A stretch of DNA of 64,000 nucleotides, from the NCBI GenBank assembly GCA_024123955.1, contig CP099652.1:4588001-4652000 (forward strand), in the 5' to 3' direction. The notes under the pieces are model-generated. The model had not been told where the DNA came from. It worked only from the letters and a program-made list of their open reading frames with translations, and made no database searches. Source of the DNA: Oxalobacteraceae bacterium OTU3CINTB1. GTDB lineage: Bacteria; Pseudomonadota; Gammaproteobacteria; Burkholderiales; Burkholderiaceae_D. The position numbers and the translations under genes are program-made. The first letter of the stretch is position 1; every line of letters begins with the position of its first letter. Positions 1 through 9,544 of this stretch are shown here, piece after piece.

Positions 1-1059
1 TATGGCCAGAACGGCGCCGACGACGTGGCGGCCGATGCCGCGCTGATCGCCCGCGCCATGCCCGGGCGGCCGGTGCGGGTGCAGTTGATGCGCGACCAGG
101 AAAACCAGTGGGAGCCGTACGCGCCGGCCATGAGCACGGAGCTGAGCGCATCGCTCGACGCCGGCGGCAAGGTCTGCGACTGGCACTACGAACTGTGGAG
201 CGGCTCGCACAACGAACGCCCCGGCAACGCCGGCAAGCTGATACCGGCGCAACTGCTGGCCAAGCCGTTCACGCCCAGCCCCTCGCTGCCGATGCCGATG
301 CCCGAGGGCGGTGGCGACCGCAACGCCGCACCGCTGTACGCGTTCGCCAATTCGAAGGTGATCAACCATTTTCTGCCGGTGACGCCGCTGCGCACGTCGG
401 CAATGCGCTCGCTGGGCGCCCACATCAACCTGTTCGCCATCGAGGGCATGATGGACGAACTGGCGGCGGCGGCCCGCACCGATCCGGTCGAATTCCGCCT
501 GCGCCATATGGACGACGCGCGCGCGCGCGACGTGATTCGCGCCGCCGCGTCGAAATTCGGTTGGCGATGGGATAAGCAGCATCGCGAGCGCGGACGACGC
601 CGCGACCACGGCTTCGGCTTCGCCTTCGGCCAGTACAAGAATCTGATGGCGTATGTCGCGCTGGCGGTCGAAATCCGGGTCGAGCGCAGCACCGGCGACG
701 TCCAGATTGTGCGGGTGGCGGCGGCCGTCGATTGCGGCCAGGGTGTGAACCCGGACGGCATCCGCAACCAGATCGAGGGAGGCATCCTGCAGTCGGCCAG
801 CTGGACGTTGTACGAGCGCCTGCAATTCGGGCCGGACGGCATCGCCAGCGTCGACTGGGCCAGCTATCCGATCATGCGCTATTCGAATGTACCGGCCAAG
901 GTCGACGTGGTGCTGATCGACCGGCCGGGCATGCCCTTCCTCGGCGTGGCCGAAGCGGCGCAAGGACCGATGGCGGGAGCGCTGGGCAATGCGCTGGCCG
1001 ACGCCACCGGCAAGCGCTGGCGCGACCTGCCGCTGGCCGGCCCCCAACTGATGTCGTGA
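1..1059 (+). CDS. Molybdopterin-binding subunit of xanthine dehydrogenase/aldehyde oxidase family (3' part)
   Basis: The reading frame is open from base 1, so the N-terminal part lies outside the window; about 352 residues are visible. The family oxidises aldehydes or N-heterocycles at a molybdenum cofactor, usually with a separate [2Fe-2S] subunit. The piece shows the late part of the large subunit: an RTSAMRSLGAH stretch like the cofactor-binding loop, a VDCGQGVNPDG segment and a C-terminal FLGVAEAAQGP motif, in which the Glu matches the family's catalytic base. The pattern resembles isoquinoline 1-oxidoreductase beta-type proteins. The substrate cannot be told from this fragment. The partner [2Fe-2S] subunit would be expected upstream, beyond the window edge. 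Confidence 0.85.
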   Translation, partial: YGQNGADDVAADAALIARAMPGRPVRVQLMRDQENQWEPYAPAMSTELSASLDAGGKVCDWHYELWSGSHNERPGNAGKLIPAQLLAKPFTPSPSLPMPMPEGGGDRNAAPLYAFANSKVINHFLPVTPLRTSAMRSLGAHINLFAIEGMMDELAAAARTDPVEFRLRHMDDARARDVIRAAASKFGWRWDKQHRERGRRRDHGFGFAFGQYKNLMAYVALAVEIRVERSTGDVQIVRVAAAVDCGQGVNPDGIRNQIEGGILQSASWTLYERLQFGPDGIASVDWASYPIMRYSNVPAKVDVVLIDRPGMPFLGVAEAAQGPMAGALGNALADATGKRWRDLPLAGPQLMS

Positions 1060-1181
1060 ATTAGGGAGCGCACGGCCGGATTCGGTCCAGGATTGGCAGG
1101 ATACGCTCCATTTGATCGGTTCATGCATGGCGCAAGACGGCCTACAATCGCTGCATCGCTCAACAACCGAATCCGCCCATC

Positions 1182-2168
1182 ATGAATACCAAACTGCTGC
1201 CGGCGTCGTTCTTCGCGCTGACCCTGGGACTGGCCGAAACCGGCAACGCCTGGCGCCTGGCCCACCATCTGTGGTCGCTGCCCCTGCTCGCCGGCGAAGT
1301 GCTGCAGGCGCTGGCCGCGCTGTCCTTCATCGTGTTTATCGCGCTGTACGCGCACAAATGGCTGGCGCATCGCGCCGCCGCGCTGGCCGAGACGCGCGAC
1401 CCGGTGCAATCGGCCTTCCTCGCGCTGATCCCGGAATCGGTGATCCTGATCTCGCTGGCCCTGGAACCGTACTGGCTGGCCGCCGCCAAGCCGCTGTTCT
1501 GGACCGGTTCCGCCGTCAACCTGCTGTACGGCGCCTGGCGCCTGGGCGCGCATTGGAGCGTCAAGCGCGATGCGTCGCAGATCGTCCCGCCGCTGTTCCT
1601 GCCCTACACCGCCAGTGTGCTGGTGAACGCCCTGGCCGCAGGCATGTTCGGTTACAGCGATTACGGCTGGATGCTGTTCGGGATCGGCGCCATATCCTGG
1701 CTGGTGCTCGACTCCAGCATCACGCACCAGCTGATGACGGGCGGCCTGGCGGAAAAGACCCGCAATTTCATGGGTATTTACAGCGCACCGCCGGTCGTGG
1801 CGCTGGTCGCCTACCAGGTGCTCGCCGGCGCCGACGCCAATGCCGCCATCACCTGCGCCTTGGCCGGATACGCGCTGTTCGTCTTCGCCGGCCTGGCGCT
1901 CGCCTCGCGCTGGTTGGCGCAACAGGACTTCGCTCCCGGCTATTGGGCCTATACCTTCGGCCTCGCCACCCTCGGCCAGGGCTTGATGCTGATGGCGCAG
2001 CGCGGTCATGGCGGCGTACTGGAGGTGATAGCCGGGGCGGTGTTCGCCGCCACCCTGCTGCTGGTCGCCTGCGTGACGGCGGGTTCGCTGCGCCTGCTGG
2101 CGAAGGGGAGCTACTTCCCGGCAGCGCCTGTGGCCGCGTCGGTAACCCCGTCAAGGGCGGCATCGTGA
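1182..2168 (+). CDS. SLAC1/TehA-like (TDT family) anion channel or transporter
   Basis: A 328-residue integral membrane protein with about ten hydrophobic segments, typical in length for the tellurite-resistance/dicarboxylate transporter (TDT) family, which includes TehA and plant SLAC1. The N-terminus FFALTLGLAETGNAWR matches the first helix of these proteins. They act as anion channels or exporters in the inner membrane; the transported ion here is unknown. The ATG at 1182 starts just before the first helix, but no clear Shine-Dalgarno sequence precedes it. Its TGA overlaps the GTG start of the next gene, so the two are probably translated together. Confidence 0.85.
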   Translation: MNTKLLPASFFALTLGLAETGNAWRLAHHLWSLPLLAGEVLQALAALSFIVFIALYAHKWLAHRAAALAETRDPVQSAFLALIPESVILISLALEPYWLAAAKPLFWTGSAVNLLYGAWRLGAHWSVKRDASQIVPPLFLPYTASVLVNALAAGMFGYSDYGWMLFGIGAISWLVLDSSITHQLMTGGLAEKTRNFMGIYSAPPVVALVAYQVLAGADANAAITCALAGYALFVFAGLALASRWLAQQDFAPGYWAYTFGLATLGQGLMLMAQRGHGGVLEVIAGAVFAATLLLVACVTAGSLRLLAKGSYFPAAPVAASVTPSRAAS

Positions 2169-3157
2169 GAACGCTCGCGCTGATCATCTTCCCCGGCGTG
2201 CAGTCGCTCGACGTATCGGGGCCGATGGACGTCTTCGCCGAGGCCAACGCCTTCGTCGCGCCGGAAGACGGCTACCGCCTGGTCACCGTCGGCACCGCCC
2301 CGGAGCCGATCCGCGCCTCAAACGGCCAGAAACTCGGCGCCGATTACACGCTGGGCGACGCCGGCCTCGATATCTCCGACTGGGACACGGTGCTGGTGGC
2401 AGGCGGCCCGCAGCTGGCGCATGCGCCGGATCACGCGCCGGATCACGCGCCGCTGTCGGAGTGGCTGCGCGCGGCGGCGGAAACGGTGCCGCGCTATGGG
2501 TCTATTTGCACCGGCGCCTTTCTGTTGGGCCGCGCCGGCCTGCTGGACGGGAAACACGCCACCACGCACTGGAGCGACGCCGCGCGATTGGCCGCGTTGT
2601 TCCCATTGGCCCGGATCGAGCATGATCGCATCCACGTGCGCGATGGCCGGCTGGTCACCTCGGCCGGCGTCACCGCCGGCATCGACTTGGCGCTGGCACT
2701 GGTGGCCGAGGACCATGGCCAGGCGGTGGCCCTGGCGGTCGCCAAGCGCCTGCTGGTGCTGGCGCAACGCCAGGGAGGACAGTCGCAATTCAGCCCTTAT
2801 CTATCCGCCGCCACCGCGCCGGATACATTGGCGACGGTAATCCAGCACTACGTGATGAACCATCTGGCCGAGTCGCTATCGGTCGAACAACTGGCCGACA
2901 TCGCCGGCATGAGCGCCCGCAATTTCGCCCGCCAGTTCGTCAAGGAGATGGGTGTCACGCCGGCCGAATTCGTCCAGCGCGCCCGGGTGGACGCGGCCCG
3001 CAACCTGCTGGAGGGCAGCGCGCTGGCGCCCAAGGCGATCGCCTACCGCTGCGGTTTCGGCAGCGCGGCGCGCATGCGGTTGGTGTTCACCCAGCGCTTC
3101 GGCGTCACGCCCAACCAATACCGCGACAGCTTCCGTGTCGTGGCATCCCCTGCTTAA
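2165..3157 (+). CDS. GlxA-family transcriptional regulator (DJ-1/PfpI domain plus AraC-type HTH)
   Basis: The GTG at 2165 overlaps the upstream TGA (GTGA), giving 330 residues. Residues ~1-180 form a DJ-1/PfpI-like domain (LIIFPGVQSLDVSGPMDVF) with the ICTGAFLLGRAGLLDG nucleophile-elbow region. Residues ~220-325 are a double helix-turn-helix AraC domain (LADIAGMSARNFARQFVKE, then AIAYRCGFGS). Family members act as DNA-binding regulators, often of a neighbouring transporter or catabolic gene; the translational coupling suggests it controls the adjacent channel, which is an inference. An imperfect PDHAPDHAP stretch comes from a 12-bp tandem duplication. Its stop codon interleaves with that of the convergent kinase gene. 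Confidence 0.9.
   Translation: MRTLALIIFPGVQSLDVSGPMDVFAEANAFVAPEDGYRLVTVGTAPEPIRASNGQKLGADYTLGDAGLDISDWDTVLVAGGPQLAHAPDHAPDHAPLSEWLRAAAETVPRYGSICTGAFLLGRAGLLDGKHATTHWSDAARLAALFPLARIEHDRIHVRDGRLVTSAGVTAGIDLALALVAEDHGQAVALAVAKRLLVLAQRQGGQSQFSPYLSAATAPDTLATVIQHYVMNHLAESLSVEQLADIAGMSARNFARQFVKEMGVTPAEFVQRARVDAARNLLEGSALAPKAIAYRCGFGSAARMRLVFTQRFGVTPNQYRDSFRVVASPA
2423..2452 (+). repeat. 12-bp tandem repeat inside the GlxA-type regulator
   Basis: GCGCCGGATCAC occurs twice in tandem and then half a copy. The period is a multiple of three, so it only adds PDHA repeats to a surface loop of the DJ-1-like domain. Confidence 0.8.
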
Positions 3158-6100
3158 TCCGCGCCCCGAAGCAGGCCGTCAAGCGTCATCAGATCGACCG
3201 GCTTCGTTAAGTGATTGTCGAAACCCGCTTCGGCCGCGCGCCGGCGGTCGCCGTCCTGGCCGTATCCGGTGACAGCGATCAGCCGCAAACGACGCTGGCC
3301 GGCCTGCTGGCGCAAGCGCTGTGCAAGCTCATAGCCGTCCATCCCGGGCAAGCCGATATCGAGCAGGCAAACGTCGGGACGCAAGTTTCCTTCACTGGCC
3401 AGCGCCTCCGGCGCGCCAAACATCACGTGCACCTCGTGACCCATCAGCTCCAGTGCCTCGCCGACCGCCTGCGCGGCGTCCTCGTTGTCATCGACGACCA
3501 TCACCCTTAGTCCGGAGCTGGGCTGTCGCGAAGACGCTTGGTGCGCAACCGGCGGCGCCGCTTGTGGCGCCTCGAAGACCTGCTCCAGCGCCGGCATGCG
3601 GATGGTAAAAGTGCTGCCGAGTCCCACGCCATCGCTGCGCGCGCTAATGCTGCCGCCGTGTAGCGCCATCATGCTTTTAGCGATCGTCAGGCCCAGGCCA
3701 AGACCGCCGCGCGAGCGGCTCAAAGCCTGCCGCTCCTGCACGAACAGGTCGAACACGGAGGCCAGCATGTCGGGCGCGATGCCGATGCCGTTGTCGCGCA
3801 CCTCCACCACCGCGTAGCCGCCGTCGCGCCAGGCGTGCACGCTCAGGCGGCCCTGCGGTTCGGTGTACTTGGCTGCGTTGGTCAGCAGGTTGGCCAGCAC
3901 CTGCGCGCAACGTCCGGGATCGGCCATCACCGCCAGTCCGGAAGCCGGCACTTGTACCTCCAGCACATGGCGCTTTTCCTCGATCAGCGGGCTGGCCGTT
4001 TCGATCGCGCGCGCCACCACTTCGGTCATTTCCACCGACTGCCGCCGCAACTGGATCTTGCCCTCGGCGACGCGCGAGACATCGAGCAAATCGTCGACCA
4101 GCGCGACCAGGTGCCTGGTCTGGCGTTCGATGACGGTGCGTTCCTTGAGGGCGTAGTCGCCGCCGCGCAAGCGCATCAGCTGCAGCGCGGTGACGATGGG
4201 CGCCAGCGGATTGCGCAATTCGTGGCCCAGCATCGCCAGGAATTCGTCCTTGGCGCGGTTGGCCGCGTCGGCGGCGCGCTTGGCGTTGGCCAGCTCCGTC
4301 ACTTCAAAGGCCACCATGGCCACGCCCTCGGTGCGGCCGTCATCGTCGATCAGCGGCTGATAGACGAAATCGAAGCAGCAGTCGGTCAATTCCTCGCCAT
4401 GGCCGCGCCGGAACCGCACCGCCACCGAGCGCCCCACGTAAGGCTCGCCGCCGGCCAGAACGCCGTCCAGCAATTCGAAGATGCCCTGCCCCTCCAGCTC
4501 CGGGAAGGCGTTTCGAATGGACAGACCGACCAGCGCGCGCGGCCCGACCATCTCCTGGTAGCAGGCATTGGCCTGTTCGAACACGTGTTCCGGCCCGCGC
4601 AGGATGGCGATCGCCACCGGTGCCTGGCTGAAGATGCTCTGCGTGCGGCGCGCCACGGCCACGTCCACCATGCGCGCTTGCCGGCGCAGGCGCAGCACCT
4701 CGATGCGCGCGACGAGATCGTGGCTGGAGAAGGGTTTGATCAGATAGTCGTCGGCGCCCGCCTGCAGTCCTTCCAGCCGCGCCTCCTCGCCGGCGCGCGC
4801 CGACAGCAGCATGATCGGAATCTCGCGCGTGGCCGGATCGCCGCGCAGCGCCGCCAGCAAACCGAAACCGTCGAGCTCCGGCATCATGACATCGGAGAGG
4901 ACGATGTCGGGCATCCGGCGCCGCACCGCGTCCAGCGCTTCCCGGCCGTTGTTGCACACCTCGACATCCCAAACACCGCGCAGCAAGCGCCGCAGGTAGT
5001 CGCGCATGTCGGCGTTGTCGTCGACGATCAGCAAACGCCCATGGCGCGCACCCGGCACGTGATCGGCGTCCGGGAGCGGAGCAGACGGCTGTACCCACCC
5101 CTCCGCCTCGGCCACATAGGATTGCACCGCCGTGGGCCGCCATTCCTCCAGGCGCTGCTCGCGCACGTGCGCCGGGTCCAGATGGGCGCTGCCCAGCGGG
5201 ATCTCGACGGCGAACACCGTCCCCCGTCCCGGTTCGCTGTCGACGCCGATCGCGCCGCCGTGCAGCGCCACCAGGTCGCGCACCAGCGCCAGGCCGATGC
5301 CCGAGCCTTCGTAAGTGCGCGAACGCGCGCCTTCCACGCGGTGGAAACGCTCGAACAGGTGCGGCAACTGGTCCGCCGGAATGCCGGTGCCGCTGTCGCC
5401 CACCGTCAGTCGCGCGTTGGTTCCCGCTTGGTGAAGGGAGATAGCGATCTGCCCTTCGAACGTGAACTTGAAGGCGTTCGAGAGCAGGTTCAGAACGATC
5501 TTTTCCCACAGGCCCGGATCGACATACACCGGCGCCGCCAGCGGCGGACAGTCGACCACCAGCCGCATGCCGGCGCCCTCGATCGCCGAGCGGAAGCTGC
5601 TGGCCAGATCGGCGGTCAGGGCCGGCAGATCGGTGGGCGCGAAGCTGGCCTGCGCGCGGCCGGCCTGCACGCGCGAGAATTCGAGCAGCGTGTTGACCAG
5701 CTTTTGCAGCCGCAGGCCGTTGCGCCGCATCAGCTCCATGCGTGCGCGCTGCGCCGGCGGCAAAGGCGCGGCGGCGTCGCGCAACGCGTCTTCCATGGGT
5801 CCGAGCAGCAGCGTGAGCGGCGTGCGGAACTCGTGGCTGACATTGCTGAAGAACTGGGTCTTGGCGCGATCGAGCTCCGTCAGCATCTCGGCGTGCAGGC
5901 GTTCCTCCTCGGCGGCGCGCGCCTGCTGGATCGCGTTGCCGGTCTGGATCGCGATCAACTCCAGAAAGCGGCGGTAGTCGGCGTCTAGCCGGCGCGCGGC
6001 GCTCACGCCCAGCACCAGCGCGCCGATGGTTTGCTGCGTGCCGGCGCCCATCAGCGGAAGCACCAGCGCCTCGCGTATCGGCTGGTTTGCTAGGCCGGAC

Positions 6101-6906
6101 GGGAATGCGGATTCCGCCTCGCGCTCCGCCGATCGCCGCAGCGCCACCACACGGGTGGCGGCATCGGCGATGACTTCGTCGATCGGAAACAGCTGGCGCG
6201 GAAGGTCGGGATGCGTGGCCTGCGCCAGCGCGGCGGCGCCGACGGCCGCCCCTTCCGGGTTGTCGTCCGCCAGGTACAGCATCGCGAACGGCAGGTCGTC
6301 CGGATTCGCGGCGATACTGGCCATCGCCGCCGCGCAGGCTCCATCCACGGTTTTTTCCTGCAGCATGCGGGTGCTCATGTCCGACAGCGTGCGCAGGCGG
6401 CGGGCGTTCAAATGCTTGGTCGTGACGTCGAGGTTGGGGCAGAACAGTCCCGCCACGTTGCCCGATTCATCGCGCACCGGGCTATAGGAGAACGAAAAGA
6501 ACGTCTCCTCCAAAAAATCGCCACGGCTCATGAACAGGCGCACGTCGTCGGCCAGGGTGGCCTCGCCGTGCTCGAACACGCGGTCGGCCAGCGGGCCGCA
6601 GATATCCCAGATCTCCGCCCACACTTCCGCCGCCGGACGCCCTAGCGCCCAGGGATGCTTGGCCATGCTGAGCACACCGATATAAGCGTCGTTGTACAGG
6701 AAGGTGGCCTGTTCGCCCCACCCTATCCACATCGGCTGGCGGGAGCTGAGCATCAGGCTGACGACCGTCTTGAGGCTGTGCGGCCAATCCTCGATCGCCC
6801 CCAACGGCGTGCGCGCCCAATCGTACGCCAAAATCTGCGCACCCAATTCTCCCGGCGCGGTCAGGAAGCGCGCGGCCGGCAGCTGGGACAATGCCGGTAG
6901 ATTCAT
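3154..6906 (-). CDS. Hybrid sensor histidine kinase, PAS-GAF-HK-REC-PAS-HK-REC
   Basis: A 1250-residue soluble multidomain kinase without membrane segments. In order: a PAS-like sensor (~20-165, with the TPLGAIEDWPHSLKT start typical of these proteins), a GAF-like region (~175-335), HisKA with SHEFRTPL (~357), HATPase, a receiver (~625-740, VLSDVMMPELDG), a second PAS (~755-870), a second HisKA with GHELRNPL (~895), HATPase, and a C-terminal receiver (~1135-1248, LLDIGLPGMDG). Two phosphorelay sets in one chain suggest several inputs. No response regulator with an output domain is adjacent, so its target is unknown. The kinase at 56449-60714 has the same plan and a similar N-terminus and is probably a paralogue. 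Confidence 0.93.
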   Translation of the reverse strand: MNLPALSQLPAARFLTAPGELGAQILAYDWARTPLGAIEDWPHSLKTVVSLMLSSRQPMWIGWGEQATFLYNDAYIGVLSMAKHPWALGRPAAEVWAEIWDICGPLADRVFEHGEATLADDVRLFMSRGDFLEETFFSFSYSPVRDESGNVAGLFCPNLDVTTKHLNARRLRTLSDMSTRMLQEKTVDGACAAAMASIAANPDDLPFAMLYLADDNPEGAAVGAAALAQATHPDLPRQLFPIDEVIADAATRVVALRRSAEREAESAFPSGLANQPIREALVLPLMGAGTQQTIGALVLGVSAARRLDADYRRFLELIAIQTGNAIQQARAAEEERLHAEMLTELDRAKTQFFSNVSHEFRTPLTLLLGPMEDALRDAAAPLPPAQRARMELMRRNGLRLQKLVNTLLEFSRVQAGRAQASFAPTDLPALTADLASSFRSAIEGAGMRLVVDCPPLAAPVYVDPGLWEKIVLNLLSNAFKFTFEGQIAISLHQAGTNARLTVGDSGTGIPADQLPHLFERFHRVEGARSRTYEGSGIGLALVRDLVALHGGAIGVDSEPGRGTVFAVEIPLGSAHLDPAHVREQRLEEWRPTAVQSYVAEAEGWVQPSAPLPDADHVPGARHGRLLIVDDNADMRDYLRRLLRGVWDVEVCNNGREALDAVRRRMPDIVLSDVMMPELDGFGLLAALRGDPATREIPIMLLSARAGEEARLEGLQAGADDYLIKPFSSHDLVARIEVLRLRRQARMVDVAVARRTQSIFSQAPVAIAILRGPEHVFEQANACYQEMVGPRALVGLSIRNAFPELEGQGIFELLDGVLAGGEPYVGRSVAVRFRRGHGEELTDCCFDFVYQPLIDDDGRTEGVAMVAFEVTELANAKRAADAANRAKDEFLAMLGHELRNPLAPIVTALQLMRLRGGDYALKERTVIERQTRHLVALVDDLLDVSRVAEGKIQLRRQSVEMTEVVARAIETASPLIEEKRHVLEVQVPASGLAVMADPGRCAQVLANLLTNAAKYTEPQGRLSVHAWRDGGYAVVEVRDNGIGIAPDMLASVFDLFVQERQALSRSRGGLGLGLTIAKSMMALHGGSISARSDGVGLGSTFTIRMPALEQVFEAPQAAPPVAHQASSRQPSSGLRVMVVDDNEDAAQAVGEALELMGHEVHVMFGAPEALASEGNLRPDVCLLDIGLPGMDGYELAQRLRQQAGQRRLRLIAVTGYGQDGDRRRAAEAGFDNHLTKPVDLMTLDGLLRGAD

Positions 6907-7010
6907 AAAAGCCTCGTGCGATTACAGAATAACAATACTTATGAGCGTATCATTAATCTTGCAACAGCGGAGTCTGATTGAAACCGCGCCAGTCCCGGCC
7001 TGCCTGGCCG

Positions 7011-9425
7011 TCAGCGCTGCACGTACAAGCGCGCGCCGAACACCGGCCCCGCCGTGTGGCCGGGCTCCGGATCGAATCGGACCACGATGCTGTTCTTTCC
7101 GCTGGTCAATTTCTCCGGCAGCACATAATCGCGGTCGATGAACTCACCCGGATGGCTGCCATCGAGCTTGACGCGGGCCACCCGCTCGCCGTCGATACTG
7201 ATGTGGAAATCGCGGTTGCGCTCCTCGCCCCAATAACTGGCCTGCAGCACCAGCTGTCCCGGTCCGCATTTCATGCGGAAGCTGAAATAGCCGCCGGTGC
7301 GGGCATCGCGGCCCATGCGGCCGCGGTACGACACCGGATACGAGATGTCCGATTGCAGGTCGTGGTCGCGCTCCGGCTGCATCTCCCCCAGGTGCATGAC
7401 GTCGATCGAGCGGTCGGCCAGGTCCTTGAGGCGCGCCTCCTCCTTGCGGAACGCCACTTCGGAGGCAGCCCATTCCTGCTCGTTGTAGGCGTTGAAGTAC
7501 ACCGCCGCGCGCCGGTCGTACTGGGCGAAGAACGGCGTGAACTTCATGTCGCCGGGCCGGCCGCTGCCCACCGTCCGGTACACGGCCTTCACCTTGTCGG
7601 CCTCCTTGAACGAGGCCAGGATGTTGGCGCCGACCAGCGCCGGCGCCAGGCCGTCGAACGGTTTGTCGGCCGCGCCCAGGTCGGCGGCCAGCACCATCGG
7701 CCCGCGCAACAACGCGACCACCTTGTCGTTGCCGGCGGCCGCTTCCAGCCGCAGCTCCAGCGGCAGCGAGAGACGCACGGTGTCGCCGGCGCGCCAGCGG
7801 CGCCGCACGAACAGGTAACCCTTGTCCTTGCTGGCCGCGTGCGGCTTGCCGTTGACTAGCAAGGTATGGCCCGAAGCCCACGCCGGAATGCGCAGGGCCA
7901 GCGTGTAATAGCGCTGGCCGGCCAGGCGCTTGACCTTGATGTCGATATCGCTCTCGAACGGATAACGCGTCGTCATCTCCAGGGTGGCCGCCGCGTGCCG
8001 CCACTTCACCAGCGACGGAATGTACAGGTTGACGAACAGCGTGTCGCGGTTCTCCCAATAGATCGAGTCGCCGTGCTTGGAGTGGCTCTCGATGCCGGAC
8101 AACACGCAGCACCAGAAATCGTTCTCCTCGCTGGAGTACTCGCGCGCCACGCCCGACATCAGCGGCGTCATATAGGTGAACATGCCGGTGCGCGGATTCT
8201 GGTGCGCCATGATGTGGTTCAGGTGCGTGCGCTCGTAGTAGTCGAAATAGGCGGCGTCCGGCGACCAGCTGTACAAGTGGCGCGTCATCTTCAGCATGTT
8301 GTAGCTGCAGCAGGCTTCGCAGGTCTGTTCGGTGATGTGGGCGGCGATGGTGTCCGGGCCCGAAAAATATTCGCGGTCGCCGTTGCCGCCGATGACGTAG
8401 CTGTGGTGATCCGTGACCGTCTTCCAGAAAAACTTGACGGTGTCGGCGTCGCTTTGTTGGCCTTTGAGCTCATACAGGCGCGCCAGGCCGATCAACTTGG
8501 GAATCTGCGTGTTCGAGTGCAGGTTGGCCAGTTCGTCGCGGCCTTCGGCCAGCGGCGCCAGCGCCTTGTGGTGGTACAGCCGCCGCGCCACCTTCAGCCA
8601 GCGTTCGTCGTTGGTGCGCGCATAAAGTTCGGCGAAGCTTTCGTTGATGCCGCCATGTTCGCACGCCAGCACCTGCTGCAACTGTTCGTCGTTCAAGGCG
8701 TCGAAGACCTTGGCCATGTAGCCGGCCAGTCCCGTCGCCACTTGCAGCGCCCGCGCGTTGCCGGCGTAGGTCTGGGCGTCGAACAGGCCGGCGAACACCT
8801 TGTGCCAGTTATACAGCGGCACCCAGCAGCCATTCAGGTCGAATCCGGCCGAGCGGATCTCGCCGCGCATGATCTCGGGGAAGATCTCCTTGCCGTCGAC
8901 GACCTTGCCGTCTTTGCGCTTGCGCATGAAGCCACCGATGTAGCCGTCGCCCTGCGCCCGCTGCACGCGCGCCAGCTCGGCGACGATGTAATCGATGCGC
9001 GGCTTGAGCGCCGGCAGACCGCTCTGCGCGTGCATCAGCGACAGCGCGGACAGGTAGTGGCCAAGCCCCTCGCCGGCGATGGTGTCCGACTCCCAGCCGC
9101 CATAGATCTTGCCCTTGACCGGCAAGCCGGCGAACAGGTGGTAGTTGTGCAGGAAGCGGTCGGCGTTCAGGCGTAGCAGGTAGGACTGGTTGGCCTGCAG
9201 CGCCTCGGCGTAAAAGGAAGGCAGCAGACGCACGTCGGACATGGGCACCGCCGTGGCGGAGGATGGCGTGGCCGGCGCATCGGCTGCGCCGGCTGCGGTG
9301 GCTGTGGCGCCGGTCGCCGCCGCGCCGACGGCGTTCGCCTTGGCGCTCCATCCGGATATCAGCCCCAGACTGGCGGCGCCTTGCAGGATCAATCGACGGT
9401 GACGGAACGGTGACGAGGCGCGCAT
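7011..9425 (-). CDS. Secreted GH127-family glycosidase (beta-L-arabinofuranosidase-like)
   Basis: 804 residues with an N-terminal export signal containing a twin-arginine-like RHRRLILQG, then a spacer and an all-helical catalytic domain. GH127 enzymes remove beta-L-arabinofuranose from plant glycans using a zinc-bound Cys nucleophile. The Cys-Cys pair (NDFWCCVLSGIES) and the upstream TEQTCEACCSYN segment match the zinc/nucleophile residues of that family; a C-terminal beta domain follows. AGGA five bases before the ATG supports this start. It lies downstream of dctD on the same strand with a 119-nt gap, so it may have its own promoter. The exact sugar specificity cannot be read from the sequence. 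Confidence 0.85.
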   Translation of the reverse strand: MRASSPFRHRRLILQGAASLGLISGWSAKANAVGAAATGATATAAGAADAPATPSSATAVPMSDVRLLPSFYAEALQANQSYLLRLNADRFLHNYHLFAGLPVKGKIYGGWESDTIAGEGLGHYLSALSLMHAQSGLPALKPRIDYIVAELARVQRAQGDGYIGGFMRKRKDGKVVDGKEIFPEIMRGEIRSAGFDLNGCWVPLYNWHKVFAGLFDAQTYAGNARALQVATGLAGYMAKVFDALNDEQLQQVLACEHGGINESFAELYARTNDERWLKVARRLYHHKALAPLAEGRDELANLHSNTQIPKLIGLARLYELKGQQSDADTVKFFWKTVTDHHSYVIGGNGDREYFSGPDTIAAHITEQTCEACCSYNMLKMTRHLYSWSPDAAYFDYYERTHLNHIMAHQNPRTGMFTYMTPLMSGVAREYSSEENDFWCCVLSGIESHSKHGDSIYWENRDTLFVNLYIPSLVKWRHAAATLEMTTRYPFESDIDIKVKRLAGQRYYTLALRIPAWASGHTLLVNGKPHAASKDKGYLFVRRRWRAGDTVRLSLPLELRLEAAAGNDKVVALLRGPMVLAADLGAADKPFDGLAPALVGANILASFKEADKVKAVYRTVGSGRPGDMKFTPFFAQYDRRAAVYFNAYNEQEWAASEVAFRKEEARLKDLADRSIDVMHLGEMQPERDHDLQSDISYPVSYRGRMGRDARTGGYFSFRMKCGPGQLVLQASYWGEERNRDFHISIDGERVARVKLDGSHPGEFIDRDYVLPEKLTSGKNSIVVRFDPEPGHTAGPVFGARLYVQR

Positions 9426-9544
9426 GGTTATCCTGAATAGACGATGTTATCCAATAATATACGCCGCCCGGCCTTTTGCGTCTTGCGCCGGCAAATCACA
9501 AAGAACGACGAAATCCGCACAACCGTTCGGAGCTCGCGCGCCGA

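Noticed and set aside
1112..2164. N-terminal extension of the GlxA regulator frame
   Set aside because: It overlaps the SLAC1-like gene and has no protein-like features; the GTG at 2165 fits the family start.
3835..5988. 717-codon open frame opposite the first hybrid kinase
   Set aside because: Low-complexity shadow of the kinase gene with no recognisable fold.
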